From NCBI GenBank assembly GCA_002280555.1, contig NCEE01000004.1, positions 62,001 to 126,000 of the forward strand: a DNA stretch of 64,000 nucleotides. The letters run 5' to 3'. A program made the translations under genes and the position numbers. Shown one piece after another: positions 7,557 through 17,291 of the stretch (position 1 is the stretch's first letter; every line of letters starts with the position of its first letter). The notes under the pieces were generated by a model. The model did not search any database and was not told the origin of the DNA. It was given only the letters and a program-made list of their open reading frames with translations. The DNA is from Sphingomonas sp. 32-62-10. Lineage in GTDB: Bacteria > Pseudomonadota > Alphaproteobacteria > Sphingomonadales > Sphingomonadaceae.

Positions 7557-9809
7557 ATGCCCGCAGGCCCTTTTGATCGCACCCCGCCCCCTAATCGCCC
7601 CCATTCCGATCGCCGGTCTGCTGATCCCTGGTTACGCTCGCCCGAACCGCCGCTCGATCTGACGGATGGCATGCCGCCGCCAAATGATTCCGCGAGCCGC
7701 TATCGCCGTGCCCGCGATCCAGAACCCGCCCCGGTCGTCGCCGATGATGAAGAATGGGATGACGACGATTGGGACGATGAGGATGATTGGGATGCCGACG
7801 CAGCCAATGCCCAGCGCGATTATTCCACCAATCTGCCCGTCGCCTATCGCCCCAGCCGCTTTCGCTGGGCGGTGCGCGCGGCGGCGGCGGGAATCGTGCT
7901 GTTCGTGCTCGCAGTGGGCTGGTTGGCGCTGACCGCGCCGCTCTCCAAATCGCTTGAGCCGCCCGCCCCGCCGAGCATCACCCTGCTCGCCTCAAACGGC
8001 ACGCCGATTGCGCGGCAGGGGGCGACGATCGGCAAGCCGGTCGACGCCGCCAAGCTGCCCGCGCACGTCACCAACGCGTTCATCGCGATCGAGGATCGTC
8101 GTTTTGTCAATCATTGGGGCATCGATCCCTGGGGCATTACCCGCGCGATGTTCCGCAATGTCGCGGCGGGCGGCCTGCGCGAGGGCGGCAGCACGATCAC
8201 CCAGCAGCTGGCGAAGAACGCCTTTCTCGATTCGGATCGCACCGCCGGGCGCAAAATCCGCGAGGCGATGATCGCGCTGTGGCTGGAGGCGTGGCTGACC
8301 AAGAACGAGATTCTGTCGCGCTATCTGTCGAACGTCTATTTCGGCGACAATGCGTACGGGCTGACCGCGGCGGCAAAGCATTATTTCAGCACGACGCCGG
8401 ATAAGCTGACAATCGGCCAGGCCGCGATGTTGGCAGGCCTCGTCAAGGCGCCGTCGCGGCTGGCGCCCACCGGCAATCTGAAGGGCGCGCGCGCGCGGCA
8501 GGCGGTGGTGGTGGCGGCGATGGTGCGCGGCGGTTTCCTCGACAAGGCCGAAGCGGCCGATGTCAGCCCTGCCCGGTTGCGGCCGAACAAGGTGAAGCAG
8601 CTCCCCGATGGCAGCTATTTCGCCGATTGGGTGCTGCCCGCTGCACGCGATCAGGCTGGGGCGATCAGCACCGAAGCGCGGGTGACGACGACGCTCGATG
8701 CGCGGCTGCAAAAAACCGCCGAGCGCGTCGCGCGCCGCGCCGGGCTGAACAAGGCGCAGGTGGCGATCGTCGCGATGCGGCCCGACGGGCGGATCGTCGC
8801 GATGGTCGGCGGCAAATCCTATGCCGACAGCCCGTTCAACCGGGCAACGCAAGCCCGCCGCCAGCCGGGTTCCGCGTTCAAGCTGTTCGTCTATCTGGCG
8901 GCACTGCGCAGCGGTATGACGCCAGATTCGATGGTCGACGACTCCCCCGTCACGATCGGCGACTGGAGCCCGAAGAATATCGACGGCCGCTACAAGGGCA
9001 TGATTACGCTGCGCCAGGCCTTTGCCCGGTCGAGCAATGTTGTCGCGGCGCGACTGACGCAAAAGGTTGGCGTGCGCGCGGTGATCAAGGCGGCGCGCGA
9101 TCTGGGCATTTCGACCGAGCTGCCCAATGAAGCGACGATTGCCCTGGGCACCGCGAACAGCTCACTGCTCGAACTGACGGCGGCCTATGCCGCGATTGCC
9201 GCCAATGGCTATCCAGTGCGCCCGCACGGGCTGACGGAGCCGACGGAGAAAAGCTGGATCGAGGCGCTGGGGGACCGGTCCCGATCGCTCGGCGGGCGGG
9301 TGCGCGAGGATATGCTCGATCTGCTGCGCGCCTCCATCACCAGCGGCACCGGGCGGCAGGCCGCCCTGCCGATCGAGGCCTATGGGAAGACGGGCACCAG
9401 TCAGGATAATCGCGATGCGCTGTTCGTCGGCTTTGCCGAGGATCTGGTGGTCGGCGTGTGGGTGGGCAATGACGATAATTCGCCCAATCCCGGGCTGTCG
9501 GGGGGCGGCATTCCGGCGCGGATCTGGCGCAACTTCATGCAAAGCGCGCTCGGGCTCGACGCCGTGGTCGAAGCGCCGGTGGAGGACAATATCTTTGCCG
9601 GCGAGGGCGATAATGGCGCCGATCCACTGATTGAAATCAATGGCGATGGCCTGCCGGGGGTGGACGGCAATGTCAGCGGTTTTGGCCTGAACCTGCGCTT
9701 TGGGCGGGACGGCAGTATCGCGATCGACCGTCGCCCGGACAGGGGCAATCCCGATCGGCAGCCGCCCGAGGATGATCCACCCGAACCACCCGCCGATGAA
9801 GAACCGTAA
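7557..9809 (+). CDS. Class A penicillin-binding protein (PBP1A type)
   Basis: About 750-aa bifunctional peptidoglycan synthase. Order: a cytoplasmic tail with a highly acidic Asp/Trp-rich run (residues ~63-82), one membrane anchor (~104-125, AAGIVLFVLAVGWLAL), a GT51 glycosyltransferase domain (EDRRFVNHWGID, then REGGSTITQQLAKN), then a transpeptidase with SAFK as the SxxK site, SSN as the SxN site and GKTGTS as the KTG box. The C-terminal ~60 residues are proline/aspartate-rich. Start uncertain: TTG 7524, ATG 7548 and ATG 7557 are all possible. It polymerises and cross-links the wall on the outer face of the inner membrane. Confidence 0.9.
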   Translation: MPAGPFDRTPPPNRPHSDRRSADPWLRSPEPPLDLTDGMPPPNDSASRYRRARDPEPAPVVADDEEWDDDDWDDEDDWDADAANAQRDYSTNLPVAYRPSRFRWAVRAAAAGIVLFVLAVGWLALTAPLSKSLEPPAPPSITLLASNGTPIARQGATIGKPVDAAKLPAHVTNAFIAIEDRRFVNHWGIDPWGITRAMFRNVAAGGLREGGSTITQQLAKNAFLDSDRTAGRKIREAMIALWLEAWLTKNEILSRYLSNVYFGDNAYGLTAAAKHYFSTTPDKLTIGQAAMLAGLVKAPSRLAPTGNLKGARARQAVVVAAMVRGGFLDKAEAADVSPARLRPNKVKQLPDGSYFADWVLPAARDQAGAISTEARVTTTLDARLQKTAERVARRAGLNKAQVAIVAMRPDGRIVAMVGGKSYADSPFNRATQARRQPGSAFKLFVYLAALRSGMTPDSMVDDSPVTIGDWSPKNIDGRYKGMITLRQAFARSSNVVAARLTQKVGVRAVIKAARDLGISTELPNEATIALGTANSSLLELTAAYAAIAANGYPVRPHGLTEPTEKSWIEALGDRSRSLGGRVREDMLDLLRASITSGTGRQAALPIEAYGKTGTSQDNRDALFVGFAEDLVVGVWVGNDDNSPNPGLSGGGIPARIWRNFMQSALGLDAVVEAPVEDNIFAGEGDNGADPLIEINGDGLPGVDGNVSGFGLNLRFGRDGSIAIDRRPDRGNPDRQPPEDDPPEPPADEEP

Positions 9810-9853
9810 CGCAGGCTGTTGACGGACGCTGCCGGATATCGCCAAGGCAGCGC

Positions 9854-10855
9854 ATGCGCTTTTTCTCCGATAATGCTGCCCCGGCATGCCCCCAGGTCAT
9901 GGCCGCGCTGGCCGATGCCAATGTACTCGACACAGCCTATGATGGCGATGGCTGGAGCAAAGCGCTCGATGCGCGCGTATCGGCGCTGTTCGAGGCACCC
10001 GTGCGGGCGTTCTGGCTGCCATCGGGTACCGCCGCCAATTGTCTCGCGCTCGCGGCGATGTGCCCGCCTTATGGCGGTATCGTCTGCCACCGCGATGCGC
10101 ATATCCAGAATGACGAATGCGGCGCGCCGGAATTCTTCACCCACGGTGCCAAGCTGCTGATTGCGGAGGGCGAGGGTGCCAAGCTGACTCCGGCGAGCAT
10201 TTCCGAGATGCTCGATCTGATCCCGAACGATGTCCACCGCACCCAGCCGCATGCGATCTCGATCACCAACGCCACCGAATATGGCCGCGTGTATACCCCG
10301 GCCGAGGTGGCGGTGATCGGCGATCTGGCGCGCGCGCGCGGGTTACGGCTGCATATGGATGGCGCACGGTTCGCCAATGCGGTCGCGCATCTCGGGTGCA
10401 GCCCGGCCGATGTGACGTGGCGGGCGGGCGTCGATGCGCTGAGCTTCGGCTTTATCAAGAATGGCGGCATGACGGCAGAATTGCTCGTGTTTTTTGACGA
10501 GGAACTGGCCACGGGCACGCTCCAGCGCCGCAAGCGGGCGGGGATGTTGCTGTCAAAGGGGCGCTATCTGGCCGCGCAGATTCTCGCGATGATCGATAAC
10601 GACCTGTGGCTGACCAATGCCCGCGCTGCGAATGCGGCCGCGGCGTTGCTGGCGCAAGCGGCGGGCGACCGGCTGATCCACCCCGTCGAGGCGAACGAGG
10701 TGTTTCTGCGGGTCACGCCTGAAGAGGCCGCTGCGCTGCGCGCGAAAGGGTTTGATTTCTACGACTGGGGCCCGGGCGAGGCGCGGCTGGTGACGTCATG
10801 GAACCATGTGGCCGATGATATCCGCCCGCTCGCCGATGCGATCGCCGCGCTTTGA
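9854..10855 (+). CDS. ltaE: Low-specificity L-threonine aldolase (beta-eliminating lyase family)
   Basis: 333-aa PLP-dependent enzyme that cleaves L-threonine / L-allo-threonine to glycine and acetaldehyde. The family start MRFFSDNAAPACP, the LPSGTAANCLAL cofactor loop (~55-66), the HMDGARFANAVAHLG stretch (Asp169) and the PLP lysine in SFGFIKNGG (Lys202) are visible. This resembles the Pseudomonas-type branch of the family. The stop codon overlaps the TTG start of the following DMT transporter gene, so the two are probably coupled. Confidence 0.85.
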   Translation: MRFFSDNAAPACPQVMAALADANVLDTAYDGDGWSKALDARVSALFEAPVRAFWLPSGTAANCLALAAMCPPYGGIVCHRDAHIQNDECGAPEFFTHGAKLLIAEGEGAKLTPASISEMLDLIPNDVHRTQPHAISITNATEYGRVYTPAEVAVIGDLARARGLRLHMDGARFANAVAHLGCSPADVTWRAGVDALSFGFIKNGGMTAELLVFFDEELATGTLQRRKRAGMLLSKGRYLAAQILAMIDNDLWLTNARAANAAAALLAQAAGDRLIHPVEANEVFLRVTPEEAAALRAKGFDFYDWGPGEARLVTSWNHVADDIRPLADAIAAL

Positions 10856-11769
10856 CCGATACCGAAGCACCGGAACCCTCCCGGCTGGCCGTGCTGCTGC
10901 CGTTCGCGATCGTCACCTTGATCTGGGGCTCGACCTGGATCGTGATCCGCGATCAACTGGGCACCGTGCCGCCGAGCTGGTCGGTGAGCTACCGGTTCCT
11001 GATCGCGGGGATCGGCATGCTTGCCTATGCCGCCTGGCGGGGCGAACGGATCACGCTCGATGCGCGCGGCTGGGCATTTGCCGGGGCGCTAGCAGTGCTG
11101 CAGTTCTGCATGAACTTCAACTTCGTCTATCGCGCCGAGGAGCATATCACCTCTGGGCTGGTCGCCGTGGTCTTCGCACTGCTGCTGGTGCCCAACGCGA
11201 TTCTCGGTCGCATCTTCCTCGGCACGCAGCTGGGGCCCCGGTTGCTGGCGGGGTCGGCAGTGGCGATGGCCGGCGTGGCATTGCTGTTCGTGCATGAAGC
11301 GCGGGTCGACCCCAATGGCCCCGACGAATCGATGATCGGCATCGGCATCACGATGATGGGGGTGATGGCAGCATCGATCGCCAATGTGCTGCAGGGAACG
11401 CAAACCGCCCGGCGCTATCCGATGGTGCCGATGCTGGGCGTTGCGATGCTGATCGGGGCGGGGGTCGATGCCATGATCGCCTGGACGCTTCATGGCCCGC
11501 CGGTGATCGAATGGCGGGCGGGATATCTGTTCGGGCTGCTGTATCTGGGCGTGTTCGCGTCCGCTATTGCCTTCACCCTGTATTTCGGGGTGCTGCGGAT
11601 CATCGGCCCGGCCAAGGCCGCCTATTCGAGCGTGATCGTGCCCGTCATCGCCATGCTGTTATCGACGCTGTTCGAAGGTTACCGCTGGTCACCGCTGGCA
11701 GCAGGCGGCGCGGTGTTGGCGATGGCCGGCCTTGTCATCGCGCTGAGCGCGAGCAAGCCCGCCCGGTAA
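10852..11769 (+). CDS. EamA/DMT family transporter
   Basis: 305-aa drug/metabolite transporter with ten hydrophobic helices and two EamA repeats (first starting LLPFAIVTLIWGSTW, second around MIGIGITMMGVMAASIANVLQG). The start is probably TTG 10852, overlapping the threonine aldolase stop by 4 bp; no in-frame ATG precedes the first helix. Members export amino acids and metabolites; coupling to threonine aldolase makes an amino-acid role plausible but unproven. Its 3' end overlaps the convergent SDR-like gene by 91 bp. Confidence 0.8.
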   Translation: MTDTEAPEPSRLAVLLPFAIVTLIWGSTWIVIRDQLGTVPPSWSVSYRFLIAGIGMLAYAAWRGERITLDARGWAFAGALAVLQFCMNFNFVYRAEEHITSGLVAVVFALLLVPNAILGRIFLGTQLGPRLLAGSAVAMAGVALLFVHEARVDPNGPDESMIGIGITMMGVMAASIANVLQGTQTARRYPMVPMLGVAMLIGAGVDAMIAWTLHGPPVIEWRAGYLFGLLYLGVFASAIAFTLYFGVLRIIGPAKAAYSSVIVPVIAMLLSTLFEGYRWSPLAAGGAVLAMAGLVIALSASKPAR

Positions 11770-12518
11770 TCAGAATAGACTGGCGTCCAGCCGAGGACGC
11801 GTTTTGCCCTGCCATTCGCGACGCGCCGATTCTCTGCGTAAAATCCCCGCGCCATCGGCGACAATCCCGCCTGATCCATCGTCACAAGCGGCAAGCGGGG
11901 CGACCCGGTTATAGCGCAGGCATAGTCGATCACCTCATTCTGGCTGCACGGCCAGTCATCAGCCAGATTATAGGCACCCGCTGGTCCGTTCAGCCCGGCA
12001 ATCACGCCGCTGGCGATATCATCGACATGGACTCGGCTGAACACCTGCCCCGGCAGATCGATGCGATGAGCACGGCCTTCCAACACCCGGTCAATTGCCG
12101 AGCGACCGGGGCCATAGATGCCCGGCAGTCGAAACACCCGCGCGCCGCGCGCCAGCCACGCGGCGTCAGCCTCCGCCCGCGCGCTTCGCCGGCCGGTGCC
12201 AGTCGGCGTGCTTTCGTCGACCCAGGCCCCTTGGGCGTCGCCATACACACCGGTGGATGACAGATAACCAAGCCAGCGTCCGTCGAGTTTGTCGCCATAG
12301 CGGGTGAGCACCGGATCGCCGCTGGCATCGGGTGGGATCGAGGCGAGGATGTGGCTCGCCAGGCCTATCGCCGTGGTGACAGCGCGATCGTCATCGAACC
12401 TGATCGTGCCCGGCCGGCCTGATCGGCTGGTACCCGTCACCTGCCAACCGGCGGCTGTCAGCCGGTCAGCGATACGAGCGGCGCTGTAGCCTAGACCAAA
12501 AATCAGCATGTGGCGCAT
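11679..12518 (-). CDS. NAD-dependent epimerase/SDR-like protein
   Basis: About 279-aa extended-SDR-like protein. The nucleotide-binding start is MLIFGLGYSAARIADRLTAAGW, the LGYLSSTGVYGD segment matches the STxxxYG region of epimerases, and VFRLPGIYGPGRSA follows. It resembles the YeeZ-like branch whose function is unknown. Start ATG 12518 (12509 also possible); the longer reading has no homology. The last ~30 codons overlap the convergent DMT gene and give an Ala/Thr-rich tail that looks like a lost original stop. Confidence 0.75.
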   Translation of the reverse strand: MRHMLIFGLGYSAARIADRLTAAGWQVTGTSRSGRPGTIRFDDDRAVTTAIGLASHILASIPPDASGDPVLTRYGDKLDGRWLGYLSSTGVYGDAQGAWVDESTPTGTGRRSARAEADAAWLARGARVFRLPGIYGPGRSAIDRVLEGRAHRIDLPGQVFSRVHVDDIASGVIAGLNGPAGAYNLADDWPCSQNEVIDYACAITGSPRLPLVTMDQAGLSPMARGFYAENRRVANGRAKRVLGWTPVYSDYRAGLLALSAMTRPAIANTAPPAASGDQR

Positions 12519-12631
12519 GCCAGCAGGTGCTTTCCTGATTGGGGCCATTGTCGTACGATATCGCAATTTCTGGCCCACGCCGGTGTACGATTTAGGTGGC
12601 ACACCGACGCGGCTGACCCTATCTGGCCGAT

Positions 12632-15232
12632 ATGCTTGATGTAAACACTGCGCTCGCCCATCCTGAGGTTACTCGCCGCGATGCCTATCGCGCGCCCGAA
12701 TGGCTGGTGCCTGAAATCGCGCTTGATTTCGATCTTGATGCGGCGGCCACACGGGTGCGCGCGCGGCTTCACGTCACACGCAACGCCGCCGAAGCGGGGC
12801 CATTGCGGCTCGATGGCGGCGGGCAGGTGCCGATAAGCGTCAAGGTCGATGGCGCGCTCACCAATGATTGGTCGCTTGACGATGGCGCGCTTGTAATCCC
12901 GCTCAGCGGCGACGCGCATGTCATCGAAACCGAGGTCGAGATTGCGCCGGAGCGCAACACCCAGCTGATGGGGCTATATGCCAGTGGCGGGCTGCTCTGC
13001 ACCCAATGCGAGGCGGAAGGGTTTCGCCGGATCACCTTCTTCCCCGATCGCCCTGATGTGCTGAGCCGCTACACGGTGCGGATGACGGCGGATAAGGCAC
13101 GTTATCCGGTGCTGCTCGCCAATGGCGATCCCGTGGCGGCGGGGGACCTGACGGGTGGCCGGCACTGGGCCGAATGGCATGATCCCTTCCCGAAGCCCTG
13201 TTATCTGTTCGCGATGGTAGCGGGCGATCTGGTCGCGAACCGCGCCACCTTCACGACGATGAGCGGCCGCAAGGTTGCACTCGGCATCTGGGTGCGCGCG
13301 CGGGATCTCGACAAGACCGATCATGCGCTCGCCGCCCTCCAGACGTCGATGAAGTGGGACGAGGACGTCTATGGCCGCGAATATGATCTCGATGTGTTCA
13401 ACATTGTCGCGGTCGATGATTTCAATTTCGGCGCGATGGAGAACAAAGGCCTCAACATCTTCAATTCGCGCTACGTGCTTGCTGATCCCGACACCGCAAC
13501 CGATTATGATTTCGACGGCGTATCGGCCGTGGTGGCGCATGAATATTTTCACAACTGGTCGGGCAACCGGGTTACCTGCCGCGACTGGTTCCAGCTGAGC
13601 CTGAAGGAAGGATTCACGGTCTATCGTGACCAGAGCTTTTCGGCAGACCAGGGATCGGCCGCGGTCAAGCGGATCGAAGATGTCCGCGGCCTGCGCGCGG
13701 CGCAATTCCCCGAGGATGCCGGGCCGCTCGCGCATCCGGTGCGCCCGGAAAGCTATATCGAAATCTCGAATTTCTACACCGCCACCATCTATAACAAGGG
13801 TGCGGAAGTGATCCGCATGATGGCGACGATGCTGGGGCCAAAGGGTTTCCGCGCGGGCACTGACCTGTATTTCGACCGACACGACGGCACGGCCGCCACA
13901 TGCGAGGATTTCATCGCGTGTATGGAAGAGGGCGGCGGCGCCGATCTCACGCAGTTTCGCCATTGGTACAGTCAGGCCGGCACGCCGCGCGTCACCGCAT
14001 CGCTGCGGCATGACGGCAGCGCCGCCCGAGCGACATTGACGCTTGGCCAGCGCACGCCGCCCACCCCGGGACAAGCCGACAAGCCGCCGATGGTGCTGCC
14101 GCTGCGCGTCAAGCTGTTCGGTGCGGCAACCGGCAGGCCGCTGGGTGACGAGCGGCTGGTGGTGCTGACCGAACCGACCGCAGAAATCACTTTCGACGGG
14201 GTGACGGAGAAGCCACTGCTGTCGATCAACCGCCAATTCTCCGCGCCGGTCGTCGTCGAAACCGATCGGACAGCGCAGGACCTCGCCCTGCTGTCAGCCT
14301 GCGATGACGATCCGTTCGCGCGCTATGAGGCGATGCAGCAGCTGATGCTCGACACGATCATCGCCAGCGTCACGCATGGCCGTGCCGATCACGCGCCCGT
14401 CATCGCCGCGATTGCGCGTACGCTTGATGATCCGGCACTTGATCCGGCGTTTCTGGCCGAAGCGGTGCTGCTGCCGTCGGACAGCTTCATCGGCGATCAG
14501 CTCCCGATCGTCGACCCGGAAGCGATTTTCCGCGCGCGCGATTCGCTCCGCCGCGACATCGGGCGCAGCCTGGAGGATAAATGGCGTGCGGCCTATGCAC
14601 AGGGTCAAGCGCAAGGCGGCTTTGTTTACTCGCCGGTCGCCAAGGGGCTGCGCCGGCTGAAATCGGTCGCGCTTGGTTATATCGCGGCGAGTGGCGCTGG
14701 CGATGCGCACCAGATTGCGTTCGATCAGTTCGAAGCGGCAGACAACATGACCGACCGGCAGGGAGCGCTGACCACGCTCGTCAATGGCCAGTCGAACACC
14801 CGCGTCGCCGCGCTCGACATTTTCTACAACCGCTATTCGGATAATCCGCTGGTGCTCGATAAATGGTTTTCCACCCAGGCGCTGTCGAGCCGTGAGGATA
14901 CCGCCGATATCGTGTTCGATCTGGCCCAGCACCGCGATTTCACCCTGTCCAATCCCAATCGCGCCCGCGCGCTGGTGGGCGCGTTCAGCGTCAACCAGCG
15001 GGCGTTTCATGCCGCCGACGGGCGCGGGTACCGCTTTGTTGCTGATCAACTGATCGCGCTCGACAAGCTCAACCCGCAAACAGCCGCCAAATTGGTACCG
15101 CCGCTCGGCCGGTGGAAACGCTTCAGTCCGGAACGCGGTGCCTTGATGCGCGCCGAGCTTGAGCGCATCCTGGCCGTGCCCGGCGTATCGCGCGACATGA
15201 TGGAACAGGCATCGCGCAGCCTGGAGGGATAA
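12632..15232 (+). CDS. pepN: Aminopeptidase N (M1 metallopeptidase)
   Basis: 866-aa zinc aminopeptidase, the usual length for bacterial PepN. The exopeptidase motif GAMEN is at residues 267-271, the zinc site HEYFH at 303-307 and the third ligand Glu326 nineteen residues after the last His. The C-terminal half is the helical PepN domain with DDPFARYEAMQQL and the family ending RWKRFSPERGALMRAELERI. It removes N-terminal residues from peptides in the cytoplasm. A small conserved-looking gene follows 26 bp downstream. Confidence 0.95.
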   Translation: MLDVNTALAHPEVTRRDAYRAPEWLVPEIALDFDLDAAATRVRARLHVTRNAAEAGPLRLDGGGQVPISVKVDGALTNDWSLDDGALVIPLSGDAHVIETEVEIAPERNTQLMGLYASGGLLCTQCEAEGFRRITFFPDRPDVLSRYTVRMTADKARYPVLLANGDPVAAGDLTGGRHWAEWHDPFPKPCYLFAMVAGDLVANRATFTTMSGRKVALGIWVRARDLDKTDHALAALQTSMKWDEDVYGREYDLDVFNIVAVDDFNFGAMENKGLNIFNSRYVLADPDTATDYDFDGVSAVVAHEYFHNWSGNRVTCRDWFQLSLKEGFTVYRDQSFSADQGSAAVKRIEDVRGLRAAQFPEDAGPLAHPVRPESYIEISNFYTATIYNKGAEVIRMMATMLGPKGFRAGTDLYFDRHDGTAATCEDFIACMEEGGGADLTQFRHWYSQAGTPRVTASLRHDGSAARATLTLGQRTPPTPGQADKPPMVLPLRVKLFGAATGRPLGDERLVVLTEPTAEITFDGVTEKPLLSINRQFSAPVVVETDRTAQDLALLSACDDDPFARYEAMQQLMLDTIIASVTHGRADHAPVIAAIARTLDDPALDPAFLAEAVLLPSDSFIGDQLPIVDPEAIFRARDSLRRDIGRSLEDKWRAAYAQGQAQGGFVYSPVAKGLRRLKSVALGYIAASGAGDAHQIAFDQFEAADNMTDRQGALTTLVNGQSNTRVAALDIFYNRYSDNPLVLDKWFSTQALSSREDTADIVFDLAQHRDFTLSNPNRARALVGAFSVNQRAFHAADGRGYRFVADQLIALDKLNPQTAAKLVPPLGRWKRFSPERGALMRAELERILAVPGVSRDMMEQASRSLEG

Positions 15233-15258
15233 AGGGTAGCAGGGGGAGCGACCGGGGA

Positions 15259-15576
15259 ATGGCAACCACGTTCGAAGTTCAGATTTTCACCAACCGGATG
15301 ATTGTTCGCAATGTCGGCACTGGCCAGTCGATCGTCCGTGTGGCGACCCGCCCCTTTTCATCGCGGCGCCTGCTGATCGGCGATCTTGACGCTGCCGAAG
15401 CGCTGTTGGGGGATATCATCAAGGACATGGAAGGCTGGAAGCGCTTCCTGCGTTCACCGGCAAAAGCCAGCTTTCGCCCCATGGAGCAAAGCGAGGGCGG
15501 CTTGTGCCCTGTCGAAGCGCAGATTCTGGCCGATCTGGGGGTACGAATGGGCTTTAACTCGATGGACATCGTGTAG
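15259..15576 (+). CDS. Hypothetical protein, 105 aa
   Basis: Small soluble protein without a family I recognise. A GGGGGAG ribosome site (15241-15247) precedes ATG 15259. The N-terminal half is beta-rich (FEVQIFTNRMIVRNVGTGQS), the C-terminal half helical with an acidic stretch (LIGDLDAAEALLGDIIKDMEGW). There is no signal peptide or membrane segment. It follows pepN by 26 bp and may be co-transcribed. Confidence 0.6.
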   Translation: MATTFEVQIFTNRMIVRNVGTGQSIVRVATRPFSSRRLLIGDLDAAEALLGDIIKDMEGWKRFLRSPAKASFRPMEQSEGGLCPVEAQILADLGVRMGFNSMDIV

Positions 15577-15605
15577 CGGGGGAGCGCGATCAGATCGCCG
15601 CCCGA

Positions 15606-15968
15606 TCAGAACAGCCGACCGCCATTGCGCACCGGTTGGCTCGGACGCACCAGCACCACCTTTCCTTCGGCATCGGGAAAGCCGAGCGTCAGCACTTCGG
15701 ACAGAAACGGCCCGATTTGGCGGGGCGGAAAATTGACGACCGCGGCCACTTGCGTGCCCGGAAGGTCCGCCAGCGCATAATGTTCGGTGATCTGCGCGGA
15801 TGATCTTTTTACGCCGATCGCCGGGCCGAAATCGATGACCAGCTTGTACGCCGGTTTACGCGCTTGCGGGAAAACCAGTGCTTCGATGATGGTGCCCACG
15901 CGGATGTCGACCTTCAGGAAATCGTCGAAACCGATCGAAGCAGCCAGCGGATCATCCGGCCCGCTCAT
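15606..15968 (-). CDS. csaA: CsaA-type tRNA-binding/chaperone protein
   Basis: 120-aa protein made of one tRNA-binding OB fold. The motifs FLKVDIRVGTIIEA, ARKPAYKLVIDFG and KRSSAQITEHY are typical of CsaA, a dimeric protein reported to act as an export chaperone and related to the C-terminal domain of methionyl-tRNA synthetase. Its ATG shares one base with the stop of the upstream GST gene (TGATG), so translation is coupled. Family call strong; function in this organism unknown. Confidence 0.88.
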   Translation of the reverse strand: MSGPDDPLAASIGFDDFLKVDIRVGTIIEALVFPQARKPAYKLVIDFGPAIGVKRSSAQITEHYALADLPGTQVAAVVNFPPRQIGPFLSEVLTLGFPDAEGKVVLVRPSQPVRNGGRLF

Positions 15969-16645
15969 CAGAAATCGAAATCGACATCGTCGTAATGGGG
16001 TGGCGGCGCGACGCCCTCCATCCGCTCGGACAGCAGCGGGCGAAAGCTCGGGCGGCTCTTCAGCCCGCGATACCAGCGCGCGGTCTGTTCATGACCCTTC
16101 CAGTCGATCCCGCCTAGATAATCCGCGACCGAAATCTGCGCCGCCGCCGCCAGATCGGCGAGCCCCATGGTCGCCCCGCCCAGCCAGGTGCGATGATCGA
16201 GCAGGAAATCAGTATAATCGAGGTGCCCGACGGCCGCCTTCATCGCTTCGCGCAGCAATCGCGCATCAGGTGCGGCGCGGTGAACAATCCGCTTTTCCAT
16301 CCGCTCGAGCAGCAACGGCGAGGTGATATCGCGGTAGAACTGCGTGTCGAACCATGCGACCAGCCGCCGCGTCTCTGCGCGGTTCGTGGCGGTGCCGTTG
16401 ATCATCGCGGCCTTATCAACCGTTTCTTCCATATACTCGCAAATCGCCATCGAATCGATCAGCACGATGGATCGATTGGGCTCGACCATCACGGGCGTCT
16501 GTCCGGCGGGGTTCATGTCGAGGAATTCGTCGCGCCGTTCCCAAGGAGATTCGCGCACAAGATCATAGCCGACGCCCTTTTCGCCGAGCAGGAGCCGGAC
16601 TTTGCGCGAAAAGGGACAAAGCGGGAATTGGTAAAGCTGCCACAT
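15968..16645 (-). CDS. Glutathione S-transferase family protein
   Basis: 225-aa two-domain GST. The N-terminal thioredoxin fold has the CPFSRKVRLLLGEKG helix and the cis-proline motif GQTPVMVEP; the C-terminal helical domain carries GLADLAAAAQISVADYLGG, matching the N-capping-box region. It is transcribed just before csaA with overlapping stop/start. Substrate unknown. The acidic C-terminal tail (DDVDFDF) is unusual but harmless-looking. Confidence 0.85.
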   Translation of the reverse strand: MWQLYQFPLCPFSRKVRLLLGEKGVGYDLVRESPWERRDEFLDMNPAGQTPVMVEPNRSIVLIDSMAICEYMEETVDKAAMINGTATNRAETRRLVAWFDTQFYRDITSPLLLERMEKRIVHRAAPDARLLREAMKAAVGHLDYTDFLLDHRTWLGGATMGLADLAAAAQISVADYLGGIDWKGHEQTARWYRGLKSRPSFRPLLSERMEGVAPPPHYDDVDFDF

Positions 16646-16687
16646 GGCCCTGCTGTAGCCGGGGCGCGGCGAGGGGGAAAGCGCCGT

Positions 16688-17266
16688 TCAGCCGGTTGGA
16701 AAATCGCTGTCGAGTGTTTGTCCGGCATCGAGCTGAACGCCAAGGCAATTCAGGATCATCGCTACCTGGGTATATTGCGCGATCGTGAACACCAGATCCA
16801 TCTTCTGCTTATCCGTGAACGACGCCAGCGCCGCCCAGCTGGCATCGCTGATGAAATGCTCACGAACCTGCTCATCGGTCGCGCGCAGCTTTGCGGCGTC
16901 GATCGCTTGCCAGCCCGGCGCATCCGGTCCTGCCTTGATCCGCTCGATCTCCAACGGGGTCAGCCCGGCCGCCAGCCCGATCCGAACGTGCTGCACCCAT
17001 TCATAGCCCGATCGGCACAGCCAGCCCGTGCGCAGGATGATAAGTTCGCGGTCGCGCGGACTCAGGTCATTGCTAGGGCCCAGGATGTAGCTGCCCCACA
17101 GGTTGAACCGCTTCAACGCCTTTGGGGCACGCGCCAGGGTGCGAAAGATGTTGGCGATGCCCGGCCCGACCAAGGCCGCGTCGCGAAACGGCGCGAGCAC
17201 CTCCTCCTGTTCGGGGGTAATCTCATGATCGGCAATCGGCGCGATCCGTGCAGTCGATAGCCGCAT
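16688..17266 (-). CDS. Carboxymuconolactone decarboxylase (CMD/AhpD-like) family protein
   Basis: 192-aa all-helical CMD-family protein. The core segment LSPRDRELIILRTGWLCRSGYEWVQHVRIGLAAGLT shows the family helix with Cys and His, but the second cysteine of the AhpD CxxC redox pair is absent, so it is more like the decarboxylase/hypothetical branch than a peroxidase partner. ATG 17266. It lies between the GST/csaA pair and gltB, same strand. Confidence 0.82.
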   Translation of the reverse strand: MRLSTARIAPIADHEITPEQEEVLAPFRDAALVGPGIANIFRTLARAPKALKRFNLWGSYILGPSNDLSPRDRELIILRTGWLCRSGYEWVQHVRIGLAAGLTPLEIERIKAGPDAPGWQAIDAAKLRATDEQVREHFISDASWAALASFTDKQKMDLVFTIAQYTQVAMILNCLGVQLDAGQTLDSDFPTG

Positions 17267-17291
17267 CTATTTTCTCCCTGCCGCCGGGCGG

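Noticed and set aside
12974..14236. 420-aa ORF opposite pepN
   Set aside because: Antisense shadow in high-GC coding DNA without recognisable protein features.
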